Shown: positions 1 to 6,461, counted from the first letter of the stretch. The stretch is 6,901 bases of DNA from Gammaproteobacteria bacterium (GCA_003864535.1 BHEQ01000105.1:1-6901); one strand, 5' to 3'. The notes: a model not told the origin generated them from the sequence alone. Numbers and translations: made by a program.

Positions 1-2008
1 TAATGACGCTGAAGAGGTTGGTTTAGATGAGAGAATTGCCTCCCAAGCTATTGCGCAAATGGATACGGATCTAATTATTAATGTGATTGACGCAACAGCT
101 CTTGAGCGCGGGCTCTTCCTAACTTTACAATTGCTAGAAACAGATAACCGCATTATTGTTGTACTCAATAAAATTGATATATTAAATAATATTAAGCAAA
201 CTCTAGATATAGATGCGCTTTCGGCACAATTGGGCTGCCCTGTTATTGCGCTCTCTTCTCGCAATAAAAAAGATAGTTTAGCCCTTAAAAATTTAATCGC
301 AGCTCATATAAATAATCCGCACACGCAGAATCTTTTAAAATTAGATTATGCCCCAGCAATTGAGAAATATAAGGCTGATTCAAATACTAATGCAGCCACT
401 TCTCTTGAGTTTGATCTTGATCTAATTATCGCCGATATTCGCTTTACATTCATCCATAAGCTCTGCCAAAAAGTACGCAGTTCTCAACAGATAGGGAGTT
501 TTGAACTCACTAAAAAAATTGATAAGATTGTGCTCCACCCAGTCTTAGGCATCCCTATTTTTTTATTGATGATGTATTTAATGTTTATGTTCTCAATCAA
601 AATTGGGAGTGCTTTTATTGATTTTTTTGATATTTTTGCAAAAGCAATTTTTGTTGATGGCATTCACCATTTATTAGATAATCTCTTACCCGCATCTATT
701 GTAGCCATTCTTGCGGATGGTATTGGGGTTGGCATTCAAACTGTCGCAACCTTTATCCCTGTAATTACATTTTTATATATTTTTCTCGCAATAATTGAAA
801 GCACTGGCTATTTAGCGCGCGCAGCCTTTGTATTGGATCATTTTATGCAGAAAATAGGTTTGCCTGGGCGTGCTTTTGTGCCGCTTATTGTTGGCTTTGG
901 CTGCACTGTTCCTGCAATTATGGCGACACGAACCTTACATTCTGAGCGCGAACGCTTACTAACAATTATGATGACTCCATTTATGTCATGTGGCGCACGT
1001 CTACCTGTTTATGCATTGTTTTCCGCTGCTTTTTTTCCAGAACATGCGTTAACAGTTGTCTTTTCATTATATTTAATTGGAATTATTGTAGCTATCCTAA
1101 CTGGATTTATTCTGAAAAATACTCTCTTAATTGGGCAGAGTGACAGCTTTATCATGGAACTACCGCGTTATGAGCGTCCAACCTTATTTATGATATTTTT
1201 AAAAACATGGCAAAAACTCAAAGCGTTTATTTTAGGTGCAGGTAAAACTATTATACTTGTTGTAACCTTGCTAAGCTGCCTTAATTCTATCGGTACTGAT
1301 GGTAGCTTTGGGCATAAAGATAGCGGTGACTCAGTCCTTGCAAAGATATCGCAAACAATAACTCCAATATTTAAGCCAATTGGGATTAACCATGATAATT
1401 GGGAAGCAACGGTAGGTATTATTACTGGGATTTTTGCAAAAGAGGCGGTAATTGCGACGCTTAACGCGCTTTATTCTGAACCTAAACCTGAAATAGCTAA
1501 AGCTTATTCTCTTACTGGTGCATTTATGGATGCTCTGGAAACTATTCCTGAAAACCTACTTGGAATTAGCTTACTTGATCCGTTAGATATTGCTGATACA
1601 ACCGCAAATGTAGCTAAGAATGAAGATATTAGCGCGACAACTTTTGCGCGTCTCGGCAATAAATTTGATAGTGGCGCGGCAGCTTTTAGTTATTTATTAT
1701 TCATATTACTCTATACGCCATGTGTCGCAGCAATGGGAACGTATGTTAAGGAGGCGGGGCGCAACTGGGCTATATTTATTGCTTTTTGGACTTTCCTTAT
1801 TGCGTATGTTGGGGCAACTTGGTTTTACCAATTAAGCCAGATCAAGCACGCTCCTCTAACGAGCATAAGCTGGCTAATAATCACCACATTAATGCTTTAT
1901 GTTACTATTTTAGCTCTAAAAATTAAAGGGCGAAACTTCAAAATAGATGAAGTTAATATTGCGCAGCAATCTCTCCAAACAGATAATTCTAAAGGAAATT
2001 GTCATTAA
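1..2008 (+). CDS. feoB: Ferrous iron transport protein B, 5'-truncated by window edge
   Basis: FeoB is the inner-membrane Fe(II) permease, with a cytoplasmic GTPase domain fused to a polytopic channel domain. The reading frame is open from base 2, so the ATG at 59 is an internal Met and the true start lies outside the window. 668 residues are visible; E. coli FeoB has 773, so roughly the first 70-100 residues, including the P-loop and switch regions, are missing. What remains of the G domain includes INVIDA (nt 77-94) and the G4 motif NKID (167-178). A helical linker follows, then hydrophobic segments starting near nt 540. The two conserved core motifs are present: GFGC followed by TVP (from 893), with MSCGARLP at 983, and PCVAAMG (1718-1738). 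The protein ends in GNCH, like the E. coli end GDCH. The frame is intact. The stop overlaps the feoC start. Identification is very secure. Confidence 0.97.
   Translation, partial: NDAEEVGLDERIASQAIAQMDTDLIINVIDATALERGLFLTLQLLETDNRIIVVLNKIDILNNIKQTLDIDALSAQLGCPVIALSSRNKKDSLALKNLIAAHINNPHTQNLLKLDYAPAIEKYKADSNTNAATSLEFDLDLIIADIRFTFIHKLCQKVRSSQQIGSFELTKKIDKIVLHPVLGIPIFLLMMYLMFMFSIKIGSAFIDFFDIFAKAIFVDGIHHLLDNLLPASIVAILADGIGVGIQTVATFIPVITFLYIFLAIIESTGYLARAAFVLDHFMQKIGLPGRAFVPLIVGFGCTVPAIMATRTLHSERERLLTIMMTPFMSCGARLPVYALFSAAFFPEHALTVVFSLYLIGIIVAILTGFILKNTLLIGQSDSFIMELPRYERPTLFMIFLKTWQKLKAFILGAGKTIILVVTLLSCLNSIGTDGSFGHKDSGDSVLAKISQTITPIFKPIGINHDNWEATVGIITGIFAKEAVIATLNALYSEPKPEIAKAYSLTGAFMDALETIPENLLGISLLDPLDIADTTANVAKNEDISATTFARLGNKFDSGAAAFSYLLFILLYTPCVAAMGTYVKEAGRNWAIFIAFWTFLIAYVGATWFYQLSQIKHAPLTSISWLIITTLMLYVTILALKIKGRNFKIDEVNIAQQSLQTDNSKGNCH
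1992..1996 (+). promoter_or_regulatory. Ribosome binding site of feoC
   Basis: AAGGA sits inside the last codons of feoB, 11 bases before ATG 2008 and only 2 bases before the alternative TTG at 1999. This favours the ATG that overlaps the feoB stop. Confidence 0.6.
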
Positions 2009-2238
2009 TGAGCATCCTAATGATAATTCAAGAAAAAATCCAAGCTGTACCATTTATAACACGCTGCCAATTAGCTCAAGACTTAAATATATCTGAAGAT
2101 GCACTTGAGTTTATGCTAGCTATTTTAATCACTAAAGGACGCGTTACCCGCATCGTTCAACCTAGTTGCATGGGTAAATGCTGTAAACAGGCACAGCAGA
2201 TAATTTATACATGGAAGACTGATTCCACTGTATCGTAA
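2008..2238 (+). CDS. feoC: FeoC-like winged-helix protein of the Fe(II) uptake operon
   Basis: This small protein (76 aa) directly follows feoB, with its ATG overlapping the feoB stop (TAATG), which implies translational coupling. Size, position and layout match FeoC: an N-terminal winged-helix part (about residues 1-50, pattern ITRCQLAQDLNISEDALEFMLAIL then a KGRV wing) and a Cys-bearing loop (Cys54, Cys58, Cys59 in SCMGKCC), followed by a C-terminal strand with Trp69. In enterobacteria FeoC binds FeoB, protects it from proteolysis, and its loop cysteines can ligate an Fe-S cluster. The loop here has three clustered cysteines rather than the usual four; Cys20 lies in the helical part. A TTG at 1999 would add three residues, but it lies only two bases from the AAGGA at 1992-1996, so ATG 2008 is preferred. 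The family call is strong; the function is inferred from context. Confidence 0.85.
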   Translation: MSILMIIQEKIQAVPFITRCQLAQDLNISEDALEFMLAILITKGRVTRIVQPSCMGKCCKQAQQIIYTWKTDSTVS

Positions 2239-2265
2239 TAATAATAATAATAATGATAGTAATGA
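2236..2265 (+). repeat. TAA trinucleotide microsatellite forming ten tandem stop codons
   Basis: Starting with the feoC stop, the in-frame triplets read TAA six times, then TGA, TAG, TAA, TGA. The first 18 bases are a perfect (TAA)6 repeat and the remainder is a degenerate extension in which every triplet is still a stop. It probably arose by slipped-strand expansion of the terminal stop codon. It lies just upstream of the terminator hairpin. Confidence 0.9.
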
Positions 2266-2273
2266 CACTAAAA

Positions 2274-2295
2274 AGGGCACAAATATATGTGCCCT
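2274..2295. terminator. Bidirectional intrinsic terminator between convergent feoC and ppiD
   Basis: AGGGCACA (2274-2281) pairs with TGTGCCCT (2288-2295) to give an 8-bp stem with a 6-base A/T loop. Read on the minus strand, the stem is followed at once by TTTTTA (2274 down to 2269), a good intrinsic terminator for transcripts coming from ppiD. Read on the + strand the tail is TAAGTTTTAAAA, a weaker T-tract, serving feoBC. It is placed 36 bases after the feoC stop and about 200 bases after the ppiD stop. Confidence 0.75.
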
Positions 2296-2367
2296 AAGTT
2301 TTAAAATAATTACGATCTAAATAAGTTAAGCAAACTTCTATTAATTAGATTTTTCACAATATTGATT

Positions 2368-2480
2368 AGCTCCTCCACCTAAATCCGCCCTTCTCAAGCG
2401 GACTTTTAAAGCTCCTCCCCTGCGAAGGGGAGGTTGGGAGGGGGTCTTTAAATCCTTAACCTAATGGGGTTAGGGTGAGG
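2368..2480. repeat. GC-rich intergenic repeat, copy A
   Basis: This block of about 113 bp is strikingly richer in G/C than its surroundings and aligns with copy B at 6556-6666 in the same orientation. Positions 2410-2443 are identical to 6596-6629 (34 bases), and 2401-2443 match with one mismatch; the flanks align with small gaps. The core forms a hairpin of CCTCCCCT (2414-2421) with AGGGGAGG (2426-2433) closed by a GCGA tetraloop. A smaller stem TCCGC/GCGGA (2384-2388, 2398-2402) lies on one side. On the other, CCTTAACC/GGTTAGGG (2454-2461, 2468-2475, one G-T wobble) adds a third. No ORF is seen in it. It begins 15 bases beyond the ppiD stop, so it would be transcribed as the ppiD 3' UTR. 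The repeat family is not identified. Confidence 0.85.
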
Positions 2481-2495
2481 CTTCTTTAGTTACGA

Positions 2496-4409
2496 CTATT
2501 TAAGTTTAAGATCTTTAATCACAATACTTGACCTATCTTTTAAACTTAAAATATATGCATCTATTTCTGCATCTGATTGCATTCTCCCAAGCTGTTGTTT
2601 AAATATTGCTTGTATCTGTGGATCTAAATCAGCTACTTTACCTAACTCTATATTGCTTACTTCAATCAGGCTTACACCCTCCTCGCTTTCTGTGCTTAAC
2701 ATAAATATAGCTTCTTGAGTTAAGCTTGGTACGGTAAATCCTGTTGAGATTGCTTGACTAGTTAAATTATCCTTAAGCTCTACATTCTGCTTACTTATGC
2801 CCTTAAAAATATGATATTTAGCATTAGCAGCTGTTGCTAGAGCTTCAAATTGATCAGGTGCTAAGCGCACTTTTTCTTGTAAAGATTCGGCTGATGCTAA
2901 GATTAATGCGAGTCCTTTTTTTGTTTTTAAATCTTTTTCTATTTTATTAGTTGCCTCTTCAAGTGTTAAGGCACGCGCAGCTTCATGCCTTAATATTTTA
3001 AGTGCCAATGCTTTATTTTCACCATCGGCGATTGCGGGTGAAACCTTGCCTTGCAACATAAGCTCTTCACTTTTTACGGCTTGTAAGATATCAGGATTTT
3101 GCAACATGCCCTCTTCAGTATTTAAGTCTAACCACTCTGATTCTTTGATATCTTGATTTAAAACTTTTGCAAGTTCAGGTAAATCATCTGAAGATAATTC
3201 TAATTGAGTTTGAAGTTTTTGTTGAAGCATGAAAAAATCATCATCTATTTTATTTTTCTTAAGCTCATCAATAATGCTCGCTCTAACATCCGCTAAATCA
3301 GTTACAGATGCAGCTTTTATATCAATAACTTTTAAAATATGCAGCCCAAAACCTGAATCAAATGCGGGACTTATATCACCAATTGCAGTATTAAATAAAA
3401 CCTTATCAATAAGATCATTACCCACAGCTCCTTGCGCTAAAACGCCAAGTTCTCCTGAAACAATTTGTAATGTTTTATCTTCTTCTAACAACTTAACTAC
3501 AGATTCAAATGATTGTTCACCTTTTAAAATCTGCTCACGATAGTTATTTAGAAGTGCAAGCAGCTTGGGCTTATCTGAATCTTTAACAGCTTCGAGCATG
3601 ATTTGGGTTGAATTACGTCGCTCGGTCGTTGTATATTTAGCTTTGTTCTTAACAAAATACTCTTCTATCTGCGCATCAGTTATATCGTTTATATCGCTAA
3701 TTGAGCCGCGATCTATCTCGACATAACTTAGCTTAACTCTTTCTGCTTGATGATATTTGGCACTATTTTGTTCAAACTCTGCTTTGATCTCATCTTTATC
3801 AACGCTTATATCATTAATAACATCATCCAAATAAAAGTTTGCAATAGTTAAGTCGCGCTTACTTTGAGAATGCGCAATAAACTCTGCAAAAGATGTATCA
3901 CCAAATACGGAGGTATTAGCTAAACTTTCAATTAGATGCCCTCGTGCAATTTCTTGCCGAATACTCATCTCATAATTAGCTGCTGAAATTCTATTCATGT
4001 TTAAAAAACTATCATAAAGTTCACGGCTAAAAACATTATTAGTTTTAAATTCAGGGTTATCTCTAATATACTCTGCAACTTGTGTCGATCCGCCAGCTAA
4101 ACCTAAATTAGCCACCGTTTGCGCTACAATTATTTGCGTTGCAATCTCATCAAACGCTTGTTTCTTAAGCGCGTTGCGTTGCTCATCACTTAAATCTTTC
4201 CCGATATAATTACTCATTAATTGATCAAAACGATTATCTAGAGCTTGGGCTGAAACCTCCTGCCCATTTACAATTCCAGCAACACCATCACTAGAACCAC
4301 TCGTAAAATAGCTACTTGCGCCCCATCCTGCAAAAGAGACTATGATTAGTCCGAATAAAATTTTTGCCGCTGTGCCTTTTGCATGGTCACGTATTGATTG
4401 CATCATCAT
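2496..4409 (-). CDS. ppiD: PpiD-type periplasmic folding factor (SurA_N/parvulin-domain membrane chaperone)
   Basis: PpiD is a chaperone anchored in the inner membrane that sits by the SecYEG exit and assists proteins entering the periplasm. The product is 637 aa (E. coli PpiD 623). A short cytoplasmic tail (about 1-12) is followed by one membrane helix (about 14-34, KILFGLIIVSFAGWGASSYF), very like the E. coli N-terminus. The SurA_N-like helical region runs to about residue 200. A parvulin-like domain covers about 263-365 (GELGVL at 319-324, FGLHILKV at 354-361), and a long helical C-terminal chaperone region follows. The first active-site His of catalytic parvulins (usually in a RHIL-type strand) is replaced by STQIML at 267-272, so prolyl isomerase activity is doubtful, as for E. 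coli PpiD. Three ATGs stand in a row; the first (4409) has AAGGAA eight bases upstream. folD lies 189 bp upstream on the same strand. Confidence 0.93.
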   Translation of the reverse strand: MMMQSIRDHAKGTAAKILFGLIIVSFAGWGASSYFTSGSSDGVAGIVNGQEVSAQALDNRFDQLMSNYIGKDLSDEQRNALKKQAFDEIATQIIVAQTVANLGLAGGSTQVAEYIRDNPEFKTNNVFSRELYDSFLNMNRISAANYEMSIRQEIARGHLIESLANTSVFGDTSFAEFIAHSQSKRDLTIANFYLDDVINDISVDKDEIKAEFEQNSAKYHQAERVKLSYVEIDRGSISDINDITDAQIEEYFVKNKAKYTTTERRNSTQIMLEAVKDSDKPKLLALLNNYREQILKGEQSFESVVKLLEEDKTLQIVSGELGVLAQGAVGNDLIDKVLFNTAIGDISPAFDSGFGLHILKVIDIKAASVTDLADVRASIIDELKKNKIDDDFFMLQQKLQTQLELSSDDLPELAKVLNQDIKESEWLDLNTEEGMLQNPDILQAVKSEELMLQGKVSPAIADGENKALALKILRHEAARALTLEEATNKIEKDLKTKKGLALILASAESLQEKVRLAPDQFEALATAANAKYHIFKGISKQNVELKDNLTSQAISTGFTVPSLTQEAIFMLSTESEEGVSLIEVSNIELGKVADLDPQIQAIFKQQLGRMQSDAEIDAYILSLKDRSSIVIKDLKLK

Positions 4410-4417
4410 GAGGGAGC

Positions 4418-4423
4418 TTCCTT
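4418..4423 (-). promoter_or_regulatory. Ribosome binding site of ppiD
   Basis: AAGGAA on the minus strand lies eight bases before the first of three consecutive ATG codons (4409, 4406, 4403). This spacing favours initiation at 4409. Confidence 0.65.
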
Positions 4424-4499
4424 ATAAATCTTTTAAAGTAAATGAAATTAAATAAATTTTCGGTAATAAAAACATGTGATTCTAACAAAAAAATATACT

Positions 4500-4532
4500 T
4501 TTGAGAATGATTTGAGAATAATTTTAGAATAA
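4500..4532. repeat. Three-unit 11-bp tandem repeat upstream of ppiD
   Basis: On the + strand the units are TTTGAGAATGA, TTTGAGAATAA and TTTTAGAATAA, beginning at 4500, 4511 and 4522. The period is exactly 11 bases with one change between units 1 and 2 and one between 2 and 3. The array stands in the AT-rich 189-bp spacer between folD and ppiD, about 90-120 bases before the ppiD start. It could be a phased protein-binding array or a simple minisatellite; the sequence cannot decide between them. Confidence 0.8.
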
Positions 4533-4554
4533 ATCTATACTCTTCTAAAAAAAT

Positions 4555-4584
4555 ATTATCTTTATTTATTTCAATCTAGAACAA
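4555..4584 (-). promoter_or_regulatory. Candidate sigma-70 promoter for ppiD
   Basis: On the minus strand TTGTTC (4584-4579) and GATAAT (4560-4555) are separated by 18 bases: a weak -35 and a 5/6 match to the -10 consensus. Transcription would begin near 4548, placing the 11-bp repeats in the 5' UTR. The region is so A/T-rich that chance matches are expected, so this is only a candidate. Confidence 0.3.
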
Positions 4585-4598
4585 AGATGATAATATAA

Positions 4599-5492
4599 TC
4601 AAGAATTTGGATCAATAATCTTATATTGCATACAGTAAGCACTGATCGTATTTCTCAATAAACAGGCGATAGTCATAGGTCCAACTCCACCAGGAACTGG
4701 CGTAATAAATGCTGCTTTCTCAAAACAATCATCAAAATCAATATCACCAACTAAGCGCGTTTTATCATCCACAATGATTCGATTGATACCCACATCAATT
4801 AATACCGCACCTTGTTTAATCCAATTAGATTTAACCATTTTAGCGCGTCCTACCGCTGCGATTACAATATCTGCATTTGCCACAAGTTGTTCGATATTTT
4901 TAGAGCGCGAATGCACAAGCGTAACACTGCAATCTTCTGCTAATAATAATTGTGCCATAGGTTTGCCGACAATATTTGAACGCCCGATAATAACTGCATG
5001 TTTGCCCGTAAGTTCGCTAATAACTGATTTTAGTAATACTGATTTTAACAATAAGGTACAACCGAGCGGTGTGCACGGTACAAGCGCCTTTTGACCAATG
5101 CTCAGCTTACCAACATTAACAGGATGAAAACCATCAACATCCTTGATTGGATCAATATGATTTAAAACTTTAGTACTATTAATATGTTTGGGTAATGGCA
5201 ATTGGACTAAAATCCCATGCACATCTGCTCTTTCATTTAATAATGTGATTAAATTTAATAACTCAGCTTCACTGGCATTGGAATCTAATTTATATTCAAA
5301 AGAGTTCATACCACATTCAGCAGCCTGTTTATTTTTATTTCTAACATAAACCTCGCTTGCAGGATCAGCACCAACTAAAACAACCGCAAGACCAGGTACG
5401 AGTTGATGGCTGTGGGCTAACTCTTTAACTTGCTCTTTAAATTTTAAACGCAAAGTTGCCGCAAATGCTTTGCCATCAATAATTTTAGTCAT
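4599..5492 (-). CDS. folD: Bifunctional methylenetetrahydrofolate dehydrogenase / cyclohydrolase
   Basis: FolD is a cytosolic enzyme that oxidises 5,10-methylene-THF to methenyl-THF with NADP and hydrolyses it to 10-formyl-THF, feeding purine and formyl-Met synthesis. The 297-aa product (E. coli 288) carries the family signatures in order: YVRNK (49-53, catalytic Tyr49 and Lys53), LVQLPLP (95-101), KDVDGFHP (117-124, folate-site Asp120), PCTPLG (139-144), the NADP-binding GRSNIVGKP (170-178), and PVPGGVGPMT (265-274). All catalytic motifs look intact. Between PCTPLG and the Rossmann motif, residues 148-157 read LLKSV twice in tandem, encoded by two adjacent 15-base units; this accounts for part of the extra length. 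The ATG has AAGGA with eight bases of spacing (5505-5501). The gene follows rapZ at 105 bp and precedes ppiD, all on the minus strand. Confidence 0.97.
   Translation of the reverse strand: MTKIIDGKAFAATLRLKFKEQVKELAHSHQLVPGLAVVLVGADPASEVYVRNKNKQAAECGMNSFEYKLDSNASEAELLNLITLLNERADVHGILVQLPLPKHINSTKVLNHIDPIKDVDGFHPVNVGKLSIGQKALVPCTPLGCTLLLKSVLLKSVISELTGKHAVIIGRSNIVGKPMAQLLLAEDCSVTLVHSRSKNIEQLVANADIVIAAVGRAKMVKSNWIKQGAVLIDVGINRIIVDDKTRLVGDIDFDDCFEKAAFITPVPGGVGPMTIACLLRNTISAYCMQYKIIDPNS
5022..5051 (-). repeat. In-frame 15-bp tandem duplication inside folD
   Basis: Two adjacent 15-base units, 5051-5037 and 5036-5022 on the minus strand, both encode Leu-Leu-Lys-Ser-Val. They differ at three bases and all three differences are synonymous. 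The duplication lies between PCTPLG and the Rossmann motif, in the stretch joining the two domains. Confidence 0.85.
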
Positions 5493-5538
5493 AATTTTAA
5501 TCCTTTGAAAATAAATATGATTGGAAGGTTAGATTTTA

Positions 5539-5544
5539 ATTATA
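5539..5544 (-). promoter_or_regulatory. Candidate -10 element for folD
   Basis: A perfect TATAAT occurs on the minus strand in the 105-bp spacer between rapZ and folD. It predicts a start near 5531 and a 5' UTR of about 40 bases. No convincing -35 stands 16-18 bases upstream (TTGATA is present but only 9 bases away), so the evidence is the -10 alone in an A/T-rich spacer. Confidence 0.35.
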
Positions 5545-5597
5545 AGAATTAGTTATCAATTTTCTAGTTAGAACAAAGTTTTATATATTCTAAAATA

Positions 5598-6461
5598 TCA
5601 CCAAGTTTTCAGCTCGCGATGTCTCACAATTACTGATTTTTGCTGCGCTAATAAATATTTATTAAGCCGCTCAACTAGATATACAGAACGATGTTTGCCG
5701 CCAGTACAACCTATTGCTAAGGTTAAATACGAGCGCGTGCCAATTTCAAAGGTTGGAATCCAGCTATCTAAAGCTTTTTTTAGAGTTTCTAAATACATTT
5801 GAACATCAGTAGCTTGATCTAAATACGACTGAACAGGCTCTTCTTGCCCTGTATGGGCGCGCAAATTTGAATCCCAGTGTGGATTAGTTAAGCTGCGCGC
5901 ATCAAACACAAAATCTGCATTAAGAGGTATGCCATTTTTAAATCCAAAAGATTCAAGTTGAATAGATAAGCCATTATTAGAGGAGCTAAGAAGGCGCTCT
6001 TTTATTTCTTGGCGGAGCTCATGTACATTTAAGTTTGAGGTATCAATGATTGAATTTGATTGCCCCATTAAACTTTCAAGGAGAGCGCGCTCGTACACAA
6101 TCGATTCAAGTAAACCGCGTTGCTGGTTTGATAAAGGATGGCGCCGCCGTGTTTCATGATAGCGTTTTAGCAAAATATCATCGGCTGCTTGTAAAAATAC
6201 AACATTAATATCAAGATAGATATTTCTAATTGCATCTACAAATTGGTGGGCAATTAAGAGCTCCTCAGGAAAACCACGCGCATCCACTCCTATCGCTAAT
6301 TTTTTGATATTTGGATGATTATAAAACTTATCACAAAATGAACTTAAAAAACTTAAAGGCAAGTTATCAACGCAATAAAATCCTTCATCTTCAAGAGTTT
6401 GCAAAGCAATTGACTTACCCGATCCTGAGAGACCACTAATAATAATTAATTTCATTTCCAT
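5598..6461 (-). CDS. rapZ: RapZ/YvcJ-family nucleotide-binding RNase adapter protein
   Basis: RapZ-family proteins are P-loop NTP-binding proteins. In E. coli RapZ binds the sRNAs GlmY and GlmZ and presents GlmZ to RNase E, controlling glucosamine-6-phosphate synthase; outside enterobacteria the role is less clear. The 287-aa product (E. coli 284) has Walker A GLSGSGKS (10-17), GFYCVDNLP (27-35), the TRRRHPLS segment (104-111), ESFGFKNGIP (170-179), a FVFDAR / NPHW stretch (184-196), and GCTGGKHRSVY (251-261). The protein ends RHRELKTW, whereas E. coli ends with a Lys/Arg-rich tail used in sRNA binding. ATG 6461 and ATG 6455 (Met3) are both possible; neither has a clear Shine-Dalgarno, and an in-frame stop lies upstream at 6492-6494. 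I keep the longer form. Upstream lies repeat copy B. Confidence 0.94.
   Translation of the reverse strand: MEMKLIIISGLSGSGKSIALQTLEDEGFYCVDNLPLSFLSSFCDKFYNHPNIKKLAIGVDARGFPEELLIAHQFVDAIRNIYLDINVVFLQAADDILLKRYHETRRRHPLSNQQRGLLESIVYERALLESLMGQSNSIIDTSNLNVHELRQEIKERLLSSSNNGLSIQLESFGFKNGIPLNADFVFDARSLTNPHWDSNLRAHTGQEEPVQSYLDQATDVQMYLETLKKALDSWIPTFEIGTRSYLTLAIGCTGGKHRSVYLVERLNKYLLAQQKSVIVRHRELKTW

Noticed and set aside
59..61. ATG at 59 as the start of feoB
   Set aside because: The frame is open back to base 2 with FeoB-like sequence (the LDERIA segment), and a start here would remove the GTP-binding P-loop.
1620..1835. 71-codon + strand ORF inside feoB
   Set aside because: It is an alternate-frame shadow of the well-conserved FeoB C-terminal region and has no family features.
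2368..2480. CRISPR array or insertion sequence as explanation for the GC-rich repeats
   Set aside because: There are only two copies 4.2 kb apart, no regular spacers, no transposase ORF, and no clear target-site duplications.
3229..3543. 104-codon + strand ORF opposite ppiD
   Set aside because: It is antisense to the parvulin region of ppiD, with low-complexity Ser/Leu-rich composition and no recognisable domain.
4438..4452. CpxR-like box upstream of ppiD (GTAAA-N5-TTAAA)
   Set aside because: One mismatch to the GTAAA-N5-GTAAA consensus in very A/T-rich DNA is expected by chance, although E. coli ppiD is Cpx-regulated.
4774..5094. 106-codon + strand ORF opposite folD
   Set aside because: It is antisense to the conserved Rossmann part of FolD and is explained by codon composition of the real gene.
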